From contig JAJZFE010000312.1 of the NCBI GenBank assembly GCA_021798655.1, forward strand, positions 1 through 5,206: a stretch of 5,206 bases of DNA. The letters run 5' to 3'. The translations under genes and the position numbers were made by a program. Positions 1 through 5,206 of the stretch are shown here, in pieces; the stretch's first letter is position 1, and every line of letters begins with the position of its first letter. The stretch comes from Acidobacteriota bacterium (GTDB lineage Bacteria > Acidobacteriota > Terriglobia > Terriglobales > Acidobacteriaceae). The notes beneath the pieces are model-generated. The model saw only the letters and a program-made list of their open reading frames with translations, was not told the origin of the DNA and did no database searches.

Positions 1-1408
1 CACGCTGGTCGATGCGGTGCTCTGCCTGGCGCGACATCGCCCGGCGGATTTGCTGCGGCTTCCTGGCTGGCTCGCGCAAGGCAAGGCGGCCTTCAAGCGC
101 CACGTGACAAACTCCGTGGCCTTAGATGTTGAGACGCTGCCCTATAACGTGCCACTGCTGGAGTATCTGCGCGAGCAGCACGCAGCAGGCCGTCCGCTGT
201 ACCTGGCGACCGCTGCGGATACCCGCTTGGCCGAACGGGTTGCGGCCTATCTTGGCATCTTCCAAGGCGTGCTTTCCTCCGACGGAACAACCAACCTGGC
301 CGGCGGCAATAAACTGGCAGCCTTTCGCCTGGCCTTCGGGGACAACTTCAGCTATGTCGGTAACGCCCGGCCGGACGTTGCGATTCTGACGGCGTGCCGG
401 TCGCCGATGGTGGCCAATCCAGATCGCGCTCTGAGTCGCGGTCTGCGCGCGGCCAACGTCACTCCGGCACAGACCTTTATCGACCGAGCCTCCACGCTGC
501 GGGGCTGGCTGCGCGCGGTGCGACTGCACCAGTGGTCCAAGAACACACTCCTGTTCGTGCCGCTGCTGCTGGCGCATCAGTGGACGGCCGGTTCCATCGC
601 CGGGGGCATCGTCGCGTTCATCAGCTTCGGGCTGTGCGCTTCGGCCACCTACATCATCAATGATCTGCTGGACATTGACGCCGATCGCAAGCACCCGCGC
701 AAACGACACAGACCCTTCGCCGCCGGGGACATCTCGGCCATCCGCGGTGTCGCGGCTGTGGTGCTGCTGATGGTTGCTGCCGCCGCACTGGCCATCGCTC
801 TGCCGAGAATCATCATCGCGGTGGGTGGGCCGAACGACCATCTGCGACCGTGGTTCTTTGCCGAGTGGCTCGCGGTGTACACGGTCTCGACTCTCTCCTA
901 CTCGCTCTACCTGAAGCGGATGGTGCTGCTGGACGTCTTCGTGCTGAGTGGGCTGTACACGGTGCGAATCCTGGCAGGCAGCGCGGCCACGGTGGTTGCT
1001 GTTTCGACCTGGCTGGGCGGCTTCAGCGTCTTTTTCTTCCTCTCGCTGGCGTTCGTCAAGCGGTTCAGCGAGTTGGAGTCGCTGAAGGAGCGCGGCGGCA
1101 TCTCCACGACAGGCCGCGGCTATCACGTCGCCGATGTGGAGCAGCTGCGCGCGCTGGGCACCGGTGCGGCCTACGCTGCGGTGGTCGTGATGATGTTCTA
1201 CATCAGCAACTCCGAGGCCAACCTGCTGTACCACCATCCGATCCGGCTGTGGCTGGTGATACCGGTGCTGCTGCTGTGGCTGTCGCAGGTGTGGATGCTG
1301 GCCAGTCGCGGCGAGATGCACCACGACCCTGTGGTCTATGCCATCACTGATAAGCGCAGCCTGTTGCTCGGGTTGCTGATGGCTGTGATCATCGCATCGG
1401 CGCTGTAG
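1..1408 (+). CDS. HAD-like domain fused to UbiA-family membrane transferase, 5' end outside the window
   Basis: Partial gene; the first full codon is at position 2 and the frame stays open to the left edge. Residues below are counted from the GTG at 17, which is not the likely start because homologous sequence (TLVDAV) continues upstream of it. Residues 1 to about 155 are the rest of a HAD-like phosphatase domain: motif II around LATA (63-66), a motif III lysine in GGNKL (99) and a motif IV region YVGNARPD (113-120), with Asn where many HAD enzymes have Asp. The motif I DxD lies off the window. Residues about 165-463 are a UbiA prenyltransferase fold with roughly nine hydrophobic segments; the Asp-rich Mg/diphosphate motif NDLLDIDAD starts at 215, followed by HPRKRHRP, and the second conserved loop is YLKRMVLLD (298-306). 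The layout resembles decaprenyl-phosphate phosphoribosyltransferase-type UbiA proteins, so a polyprenyl-phosphate acceptor in the inner membrane is plausible, but the substrate is not shown. The family call is firm; the exact reaction is not. Confidence 0.88.
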   Translation, partial: TLVDAVLCLARHRPADLLRLPGWLAQGKAAFKRHVTNSVALDVETLPYNVPLLEYLREQHAAGRPLYLATAADTRLAERVAAYLGIFQGVLSSDGTTNLAGGNKLAAFRLAFGDNFSYVGNARPDVAILTACRSPMVANPDRALSRGLRAANVTPAQTFIDRASTLRGWLRAVRLHQWSKNTLLFVPLLLAHQWTAGSIAGGIVAFISFGLCASATYIINDLLDIDADRKHPRKRHRPFAAGDISAIRGVAAVVLLMVAAAALAIALPRIIIAVGGPNDHLRPWFFAEWLAVYTVSTLSYSLYLKRMVLLDVFVLSGLYTVRILAGSAATVVAVSTWLGGFSVFFFLSLAFVKRFSELESLKERGGISTTGRGYHVADVEQLRALGTGAAYAAVVVMMFYISNSEANLLYHHPIRLWLVIPVLLLWLSQVWMLASRGEMHHDPVVYAITDKRSLLLGLLMAVIIASAL

Positions 1409-1450
1409 AGCTTTCCGGCGGCGACTCAGTTATCCTGTGTACTTACGATC
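1409..1450 (+). promoter_or_regulatory. Possible pheS promoter with a very short leader
   Basis: The 42-bp gap between the UbiA-type gene and pheS contains TATCCT at 1431-1436, a fair -10 hexamer. No good -35 sits at the expected distance (only GAGCTT near 1408-1413). If used, transcription would start near 1443, leaving about eight bases before the ATG at 1451. The stretch before that ATG has no purine-rich Shine-Dalgarno match, which would fit near-leaderless translation. Equally, pheS could simply be co-transcribed with the gene before it. This is a weak call based on pattern only. Confidence 0.3.
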
Positions 1451-2566
1451 ATGAGCGCAGCCATACCCGAACTGACCCACTACGACGAAGCCTCCCTCGA
1501 CCGCGTCTTCTCCGCGCTGGAAGCTGAGGTTGCCGTCCAGACTGGCGCTCTCTGCTCCAGTGAAGGCGTAGAGGCGTTTCGTCTGGAATGGCTCGGCCGC
1601 AAGCAAGGCCGACTCGGCCAGCTCAGCGCGCTCTGGCTGAAATCGGCGCCTGTCGATGCCAAGAAGACACTCGGCGTCCGGTTCAACAAGCTCAAGGCGC
1701 TCATCGAAGAGCGGCTGGAAGCTGCTCAGAGCGGTACCGGAAGCGCGCGCGGCGAGAGCGGTCTCGACATCACACTGCCGGGTTCCGCGCAGCGGCTTGG
1801 CGTGGAGCATCCGCTGGTCCGCACGATGGCCGAGATCGTCTCGGTCTTCCAGCGGATGGGCTATTCGGTCGGGCTCGGCCCAGAGGTCGAGACTGACTTC
1901 TACAACTTCGAGGCGCTGAACTTTCCGCCGAACCACCCCGCCCGGGACACGCAGGACACGCTGGTTGTGGCCGCGCAGGACGGCAAGCCGCTCCGCGAGC
2001 GGCTGCTGATGCGGACGCATACCTCGCCGGTGCAGATCCGTTCCATGCTGGAGCAGGACCCGCCGCTGCGGCTGGTCATTCCAGGCAAAGTGCATCGCAA
2101 CGACGCCGCCGATGCAACGCATTCGCCGGTCTTCCACCAGGTGGAGGGGCTCTGCGTCGGGCCGGACATCACGTTCAGCGACCTGAAGGGGACGCTGGAC
2201 CACGCGATGAAGGCCTTCTTCGGCTCGGCGGTGAAGACGCGGTTCTTTCCGTCGTTCTTTCCGTTCACCGAGCCCTCGGCCGATGTACAGATCAGCTGCA
2301 TCTTCTGCGGCGGCAAGGGCTGCCGCAAGTGCAAGCACTCAGGCTGGATCGAGCTGCTGGGCTGCGGCATGGTCGATCCTGCGGTCTTCCAGGCCGTGAA
2401 CCAGCGGCGCATCGAGCTGGGCCGCGAGCCGGTCTACGACACCAGCAGAATCAGCGGGTTCGCCTTCGGCATGGGCGTCGATCGCATTGCCATGATGAAG
2501 TACGGCATTGCAGACATCGGGCTGCTGTATTCCGGCGACATGCGGTTCCTGGAGCAGTTCGCGTAA
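1451..2566 (+). CDS. pheS: Phenylalanine--tRNA ligase alpha subunit
   Basis: This is the catalytic alpha subunit of the (alpha-beta)2 enzyme that activates phenylalanine with ATP and attaches it to tRNA-Phe in the cytoplasm. The 371 residues are slightly more than the usual 330-350. Residues 1-100 form the helical arm that contacts tRNA (FRLEWLGRKQGRL, 43-55). The class II core follows: motif 1 at HPLVRTMAEIVSVFQRMGY (120-138), motif 2 around PGKVHRND and THSPVFHQVEG (211-233), and motif 3 at GFAFGMGVDRIAMMKYGI (336-353). Ala338 matches the pocket alanine that sets amino-acid size selectivity in E. coli PheS (Ala294). A CxxCxxxxCxxC set at Cys283, 286, 291 and 294 precedes SGWIELLG, as in Firmicutes-type PheS, and probably binds zinc. 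One oddity is DIGLLYSGDMRFLEQF near the end, where most PheS have DIR. The ATG start fits the family N-terminus although no Shine-Dalgarno is visible. Its partner pheT follows after 266 bp. Confidence 0.97.
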   Translation: MSAAIPELTHYDEASLDRVFSALEAEVAVQTGALCSSEGVEAFRLEWLGRKQGRLGQLSALWLKSAPVDAKKTLGVRFNKLKALIEERLEAAQSGTGSARGESGLDITLPGSAQRLGVEHPLVRTMAEIVSVFQRMGYSVGLGPEVETDFYNFEALNFPPNHPARDTQDTLVVAAQDGKPLRERLLMRTHTSPVQIRSMLEQDPPLRLVIPGKVHRNDAADATHSPVFHQVEGLCVGPDITFSDLKGTLDHAMKAFFGSAVKTRFFPSFFPFTEPSADVQISCIFCGGKGCRKCKHSGWIELLGCGMVDPAVFQAVNQRRIELGREPVYDTSRISGFAFGMGVDRIAMMKYGIADIGLLYSGDMRFLEQFA

Positions 2567-2584
2567 GCGGCTGGCACCGAAGTA

Positions 2585-2597
2585 CCCCCCCCCCGGG
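2585..2597. repeat. Run of ten C followed by GGG
   Basis: Ten consecutive C (2585-2594) run into GGG (2595-2597), 18 bp after the pheS stop. Tracts like this slip easily during replication and sequencing, so the length may vary between cells or be a read error. It lies outside both genes, so a length change would not shift a frame. It may be the left end of the repeat-rich stretch that follows. Confidence 0.7.
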
Positions 2598-2605
2598 ATT
2601 TGCAC

Positions 2606-2632
2606 CTAAAGTCTTGATACGGTGGACTTTAG
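2606..2632. repeat. Inverted repeat CTAAAGTC / GACTTTAG
   Basis: Perfect 8-bp arms at 2606-2613 and 2625-2632 enclose an 11-base loop (TTGATACGGTG). Related AAGTC words recur nearby at 2679-2683 and 2701-2705, and GAAGT/ACTTC arms occur at 2678-2682 and 2689-2693. The 'AAAGTCTTGAT...GGACTT' pattern resembles a dispersed intergenic repeat that I recall from Acidobacteriaceae genomes; that link is memory, not a search. No T-run follows, so it is a poor terminator for pheS. Confidence 0.5.
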
Positions 2633-2636
2633 CTTC

Positions 2637-2665
2637 ATACCTTCTTTGGATACACCCAAAGGTAT
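2637..2665. repeat. Bulged hairpin in the pheS-pheT gap
   Basis: Arms ATACC (2637-2641) and GGTAT (2661-2665) pair, then TTTGG (2645-2649) pairs with CCAAA (2656-2660), leaving a 3-base bulge and the loop ATACAC. That gives ten base pairs in all. It sits directly after the AAGTC-type inverted repeat and may belong to the same repeat unit. No T-run follows. Confidence 0.45.
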
Positions 2666-2709
2666 TGGTTGAACCCTGAAGTCCATTTACTTCCTGCTTC
2701 AAGTCTAAA

Positions 2710-2780
2710 CCCTGTGTCAAGAGGCGCAGTGATGCTGGCCCGAGTTTGCCGGCAAGCCCCGAGCCTCTGAGACAATAGGG
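2710..2780 (+). other. Structured intergenic element upstream of pheT
   Basis: The segment can fold as one long bulged stem with an inner hairpin. The outer pairs are CCCT (2710-2713) with AGGG (2777-2780), then TGTC (2715-2718) with GACA (2771-2774), then AGAGGC (2720-2725) with GCCTCT (2763-2768). Inside, GCTGGC (2734-2739) pairs with GCCGGC (2748-2753), including one G-T pair, around an 8-base loop. It could be a leader RNA structure for pheT, a processed spacer in a pheST transcript, or another dispersed palindromic repeat. I do not recognise it as a known riboswitch or T-box, and no tRNA-like fold is seen. Confidence 0.4.
2746..2776 (+). promoter_or_regulatory. Weak candidate promoter for pheT
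   Basis: TTGCCG (2746-2751) and GACAAT (2771-2776) resemble -35 and -10 boxes with a 19-bp spacer, one or two bases too long. They lie 57 bp or more before the pheT ATG. The long gap after pheS makes a separate start for pheT plausible, but the boxes overlap the foldable element, so the match may be chance. Confidence 0.2.
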
Positions 2781-2810
2781 CTGATTCGCTCGATTGCTAC
2801 CGATTGTTAC

Positions 2811-2819
2811 AAAGGAAAG
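2811..2819 (+). promoter_or_regulatory. pheT ribosome-binding site
   Basis: AAAGGAAAG is the only Shine-Dalgarno-like stretch before pheT. It stands 13-16 bases before the ATG at 2833, somewhat far. It rules out the in-frame TTG at 2794, which lies upstream of it. Confidence 0.5.
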
Positions 2820-2832
2820 CCTTACCTCTCGC

Positions 2833-4929
2833 ATGGATATCCTTACCCCCTGGCTGCGGTCGTACCTGCCTGCGCTCCCTGTTACAGACGCCGAACTCGC
2901 TGAAGACCTGACGCTGCGCGGCATCGCCGTGGAAGGCACGTTTCCTGTTGCCAACGGCACACGGTACGAGATGGACATCACGACCAACCGCGTGGACGCG
3001 ATGAACCACTATGGCGTGGCGCGCGAGGTGGCGGCGATCTACAACGTGGCGCTGGCGGCGATGCCGGAGACCGCTCCCGTTCCTCCCACATCTCAGAGTC
3101 GAGATGTGGGGCACCCGGATACTTCGGCGTTCCCGGTGCGCATCGAGGCGGAGGACCTGTGCGGGCGGTTCACGGCACGCGTGATTCGCGGTGTCCGCGT
3201 GCAGGCAGCGACGGGCGTGGTGGCGGAGCACTTTGCGGCGCTGGGGCAGAAGCCGATCTCCGGTCCGGTGGACGTGACCAACTTCGGCTGGCTGGCGATG
3301 GGACAGCCGACGCATGTGTTCGACCTGGACACGCTGGAGGGCGGCATTGTGGTGCGGCGGGCGCGCGCGGGCGAAACACTGCGGCTGCTGGATGGATCGG
3401 AGCACGTGCTGGTGGCCGACGACCTCGTCGTCGCCGATGAGACGAAGGCGCTGGCGCTGGCCGGCGTGATGGGCGGATGGGACTCTCGCGTGACCGAGGC
3501 GACGACGAACATCCTGGTGGAGGCGGCGTGGTTCGATCCGGCGGCCATTCGCGCGAGCTCGCGACGGCACGGGCTGCACACGGATGCGAGTCACCGCTTT
3601 GAACGCGGTGCGGACTTCAACGCAGCACCGCTGGCGAACAACCTCGTCACGCGGATGGTGGTGGAGCAGGCCGGTGGCGTGGTGACGGGGCCGATGACCG
3701 ATGTCGTGATCGCCGCGCTGGCAGCGAAGACCGCCGAACGCGCGCCGATTGTGCTGCGAGTGAGCGAGGTGCAGCGGCACCTGGGCACGACGGCGGACGG
3801 AGCGGGCATCAGCGAGGCCATTGTGGCGCAGTACCTGACGGCGCTGGGCTGCGCGCTGACGCAGACGACGCCGGGCAGCTATGCGGTGAAGCTGCCTTCG
3901 TGGCGGCTGGACCTGGAGCGCGAGATCGACCTGATCGAAGAGGTGGCTCGCGTGTATGGCTACAACAAATTTGCGAACACGCTGCCGAGCTTTACGGGCA
4001 CGGTGATCGAGCTGCCACACGCGGCGCAGGAGGCGGCGATCCGCGAGACGCTGCGCGGGCTGGGGTACTCGGAGGCGATCAGCAGCACGTTCTGCTCGGC
4101 GGAGGACGCGGTCGCGTTCACGACGGCGAGCGCGGTGGCGATGGGCAATCCGCTGTCGGCGGAGGCAGGGATGCTGCGGCCGGCGCTGACGCCGGGCATG
4201 GCGACGATGCTGGCGCACAACTTGCATCGTGACGTGGCCGCGGTGCGACTGTTTGAGCTGGGCACGGTGTTCAACGGCGACACGGAGCGCGTGGCGGAGC
4301 ACACGGGACTGGCACTGGGCGCGACCGGCAATGCGGCTGCGACCGCGCTGTACAAGGTCGAGGATGCACTGTTCTATGAGCTGAAGGGCGTGCTGCAGGC
4401 CGTGCTGGCGAAGTTCAGCGGTGCGGTGACGCTGGAGGCGAACGCACTGCCGCGGTGGATCGCAGCGGGGCGCGGGGCGCGCGTGCTGCTGGACGGCGCG
4501 GAGGTTGCGGTGTTTGGCGAGCTGAGCGGCGCAGAGTTGCAGCGGCGCAAGCTGCGGCAGCCGGTGGCGATGGCGGAGGTGGACGCGGCGACGCTGCTGA
4601 GGCGGACGCTGCGGCAGCCGGTGTCGCGCGAGCTGTCGCGGTTCCAGGCCGTGGAGCGCGACTTCTCGTTCGTGTTTCCGGACAGCGTGCGCTGGCAGAC
4701 GATTGAGGCGGCGATGCGCGGGCTGGGGATCGCGGAGCTGCAGGCGGTGACGCCGGTGGAGATCTTCCGCGACGCGAAGGGCAAGGCCGTGGCGGCAGGA
4801 AGCTACTCGCTGCTGACGCGCGCGGTGTTTCAGTCGGCCGAACGGACGCTGACGGAGGAAGACCTGACGGGCAGCTCCGCGCGCGTGGTGGCGGCGCTGA
4901 CGGCGCTGGGCGGAGTGCAACGCGCGTAA
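2833..4929 (+). CDS. pheT: Phenylalanine--tRNA ligase beta subunit, short form without the B2 OB-fold domain
   Basis: The beta subunit carries the editing site that hydrolyses Tyr-tRNA-Phe and helps bind tRNA. The ATG at 2833 is chosen because MDILTPWLRSYLP matches the family N-terminus; an in-frame TTG at 2794 would add 13 unrelated residues. The product is 698 residues against about 795 in E. coli. The shortfall is at one place: B1 (1-36, then 45-75) lacks the inserted B2 EMAPII-like tRNA-binding domain, and IAVEGTFP runs almost directly into YEMDITTNRVDAMNHYGVAR. B3/B4 editing follows at about 100-290 (VDVTNFGWLAMGQPTHVFDLD, 146-166, read in two parts; LALAGVMGG, 207-215; HGLHTDASHRFERG, 246-259). 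B5 is about 305-380 (PSWRLDLEREIDLIEEVARVYGY, 355-377, only key residues named: PSWR, EIDLIEE, YGY). B6/B7 occupy about 395-595, and the B8 ferredoxin-like anticodon-binding fold 604-695 (AVERDFSF, RTLTEEDL). Residues 85-94 are encoded by a perfect palindrome in the B1-B3 linker. The frame is intact to the TAA at 4927-4929. Confidence 0.97.
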   Translation: MDILTPWLRSYLPALPVTDAELAEDLTLRGIAVEGTFPVANGTRYEMDITTNRVDAMNHYGVAREVAAIYNVALAAMPETAPVPPTSQSRDVGHPDTSAFPVRIEAEDLCGRFTARVIRGVRVQAATGVVAEHFAALGQKPISGPVDVTNFGWLAMGQPTHVFDLDTLEGGIVVRRARAGETLRLLDGSEHVLVADDLVVADETKALALAGVMGGWDSRVTEATTNILVEAAWFDPAAIRASSRRHGLHTDASHRFERGADFNAAPLANNLVTRMVVEQAGGVVTGPMTDVVIAALAAKTAERAPIVLRVSEVQRHLGTTADGAGISEAIVAQYLTALGCALTQTTPGSYAVKLPSWRLDLEREIDLIEEVARVYGYNKFANTLPSFTGTVIELPHAAQEAAIRETLRGLGYSEAISSTFCSAEDAVAFTTASAVAMGNPLSAEAGMLRPALTPGMATMLAHNLHRDVAAVRLFELGTVFNGDTERVAEHTGLALGATGNAAATALYKVEDALFYELKGVLQAVLAKFSGAVTLEANALPRWIAAGRGARVLLDGAEVAVFGELSGAELQRRKLRQPVAMAEVDAATLLRRTLRQPVSRELSRFQAVERDFSFVFPDSVRWQTIEAAMRGLGIAELQAVTPVEIFRDAKGKAVAAGSYSLLTRAVFQSAERTLTEEDLTGSSARVVAALTALGGVQRA
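3085..3110. repeat. Perfect palindrome inside pheT, REP-like
   Basis: CCCACATCTC (3085-3094) and GAGATGTGGG (3101-3110) are exact reverse complements around the 6-base loop AGAGTC. The left arm starts exactly on a codon boundary, and with the bases that follow it encodes PTSQSRDVGHPD, within a low-complexity linker between the B1 and B3 domains of PheT. A palindrome of this type followed by GGCACCC resembles dispersed intergenic repeats I recall from Acidobacteriaceae; that resemblance is from memory. In mRNA it could form a 10-bp hairpin about 250 bases into the gene. Confidence 0.65.
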
Positions 4930-4994
4930 TGTGGTGAGTCTGGAGTTCGCGACACAAATCGAGGCCGGATGCACCCTGATGACCTGCACACAAT

Positions 4995-5021
4995 GCGGAT
5001 TCCTCCGCTGCGCTGCGGAAT
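4995..5021. repeat. Double palindrome resembling a dispersed repeat
   Basis: The word GCGGA occurs at 4995-4999 and 5015-5019 with its complement TCCGC between them at 5004-5008, so the centre can pair with either flank (loops TTCC or TGCGCT). ATTCC (4999-5003) and GGAAT (5017-5021) add a third pairing. Read on the - strand, the stretch gives CHSAAQRRNPHC, of the 'CHSERSEES' style of spurious peptide known from dispersed intergenic repeats in many bacterial genomes. The unit may extend beyond the palindrome on both sides (about 4960-5030). Confidence 0.6.
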
Positions 5022-5066
5022 GACAAACCTTTGGATTGTATGTAGTGAACTTCAGACTCAGGACAC

Positions 5067-5082
5067 TCGCTGCCAGCAGCGA
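5067..5082. repeat. Perfect hairpin downstream of pheT
   Basis: TCGCTG (5067-5072) and CAGCGA (5077-5082) enclose the tetraloop CCAG. It is a compact GC-rich hairpin without a T-run, 138 bases after the pheT stop. It may help stabilise the 3' end of the transcript or be part of a larger repeat with the terminator-like hairpin just downstream. Confidence 0.4.
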
Positions 5083-5102
5083 TGAAGGTGGCGAAGCATC
5101 CA

Positions 5103-5134
5103 GCGAGGGGAACCTGCGAAGGTTCCCCTTTCGC
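5103..5134 (+). terminator. Candidate Rho-independent terminator after pheT
   Basis: AGGGGAACC (5106-5114) and GGTTCCCCT (5121-5129) form a perfect 9-bp stem with the loop TGCGAA. GCGA (5103-5106) can alternatively extend the stem with TCGC (5131-5134) across a 2-base bulge. The T-run is short (5129-5131), so termination may be inefficient or the hairpin may serve another purpose. It is the strongest hairpin between the pheT stop and the promoter-like box downstream, which fits a transcription unit boundary. Confidence 0.5.
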
Positions 5135-5147
5135 GTGCGGGGCACAG

Positions 5148-5175
5148 GCTTATCCGCCGCAGTGGCCGCTATACT
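5148..5175 (+). promoter_or_regulatory. Candidate promoter for a gene beginning at the right edge
   Basis: TATACT at 5170-5175 matches the -10 consensus at five of six positions. The -35 is weak (GCTTAT, 5148-5153, 16 bp upstream). It lies just after the terminator-like hairpin. An ATG at 5198-5200 follows 22 bp later, opening M-E-I before the sequence ends; the upstream GAGA words give at best a weak ribosome-binding site. Too little is visible to name or even confirm that gene. Confidence 0.35.
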
Positions 5176-5206
5176 TCGCAGAGATTGAGACTCGCGAATG
5201 GAGATT

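Noticed and set aside
17..19. GTG as the start of the HAD-UbiA protein
   Set aside because: The HAD fold needs its motif I further upstream, and the frame with homologous sequence continues to the window edge.
122..1324. 400-residue open frame on the - strand opposite the UbiA-type gene
   Set aside because: Low-complexity His/Arg/Gln composition with no domain, lying opposite a clearly homologous coding frame.
1430..2338. 302-residue open frame on the - strand opposite pheS
   Set aside because: Pure mirror of pheS codons; no motif of its own, and PheS motifs are unambiguous on the + strand.
2794..2832. TTG start adding 13 residues to PheT
   Set aside because: It lies before the only ribosome-binding-like stretch, and the added residues do not fit the PheT N-terminus, which begins at the ATG at 2833.
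2567..2832. T-box or phe-leader attenuator controlling pheT
   Set aside because: No T-box sequence, no tRNA-pairing specifier structure, no Phe-rich leader peptide and no terminator with a T-run were seen.
2797..5145. 782-residue open frame on the - strand opposite pheT
   Set aside because: It is an antisense shadow of GC-rich coding sequence: very rich in Arg, His and Gln, without recognisable domains, and running through the intergenic repeats on the far side of pheT.
5198..5206. Start of a next gene (ATG GAG ATT)
   Set aside because: Only three codons are visible and there is no clear ribosome-binding site, so it is mentioned with the promoter candidate but not called as a gene.
1..5206. 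CRISPR arrays, tRNA or rRNA genes, complete insertion sequences, defence or toxin genes
   Set aside because: None seen: no regularly spaced direct repeats, no tRNA-like fold, no transposase frame, and the coding space is filled by the three described genes.

Overview
This GC-rich bacterial window carries three genes, all on the + strand: the 3' part of a membrane UbiA-family transferase fused to a HAD-like domain, then pheS and pheT, the two subunits of phenylalanyl-tRNA synthetase. The style of the genes suggests an acidobacterium of the class Terriglobia (Acidobacteriaceae: Granulicella, Edaphobacter, Terriglobus and relatives). The grounds are the 'VERDFSF' type of PheT C-terminus, the short PheT, and several dispersed-looking palindromes that I associate with those genomes. 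This placement is inference from memory, not a database result.

Layout: 1-1408 is the HAD-UbiA gene, open at the left edge. A 42-bp gap (1409-1450) holds a possible -10 box and no clear ribosome-binding site. pheS is 1451-2566. An unusually long 266-bp gap (2567-2832) separates pheS from pheT; it holds a run of ten C, two small inverted repeats, a larger foldable element (2710-2780) and the pheT ribosome-binding site. pheT is 2833-4929. The last 277 bp (4930-5206) contain no supported gene; they hold a double palindrome resembling a known dispersed repeat type, two hairpins (the second terminator-like), and a promoter-like TATACT just before the right edge, probably serving a gene that begins at or beyond the end.

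PheS and PheT together form the (alpha-beta)2 enzyme that charges tRNA-Phe with phenylalanine and edits mischarged Tyr-tRNA-Phe. The upstream membrane enzyme has no obvious link with translation; it probably acts in lipid-linked sugar or isoprenoid metabolism.

The window is mainly housekeeping and I see no convincing new multi-gene system. The points worth a second look are a PheT that lacks the whole B2 (EMAPII-like OB-fold) domain, a perfect 10-bp palindrome sitting in frame inside pheT, the structured pheS-pheT spacer, an Arg-to-Gly change near PheS motif 3, and the HAD-UbiA fusion.
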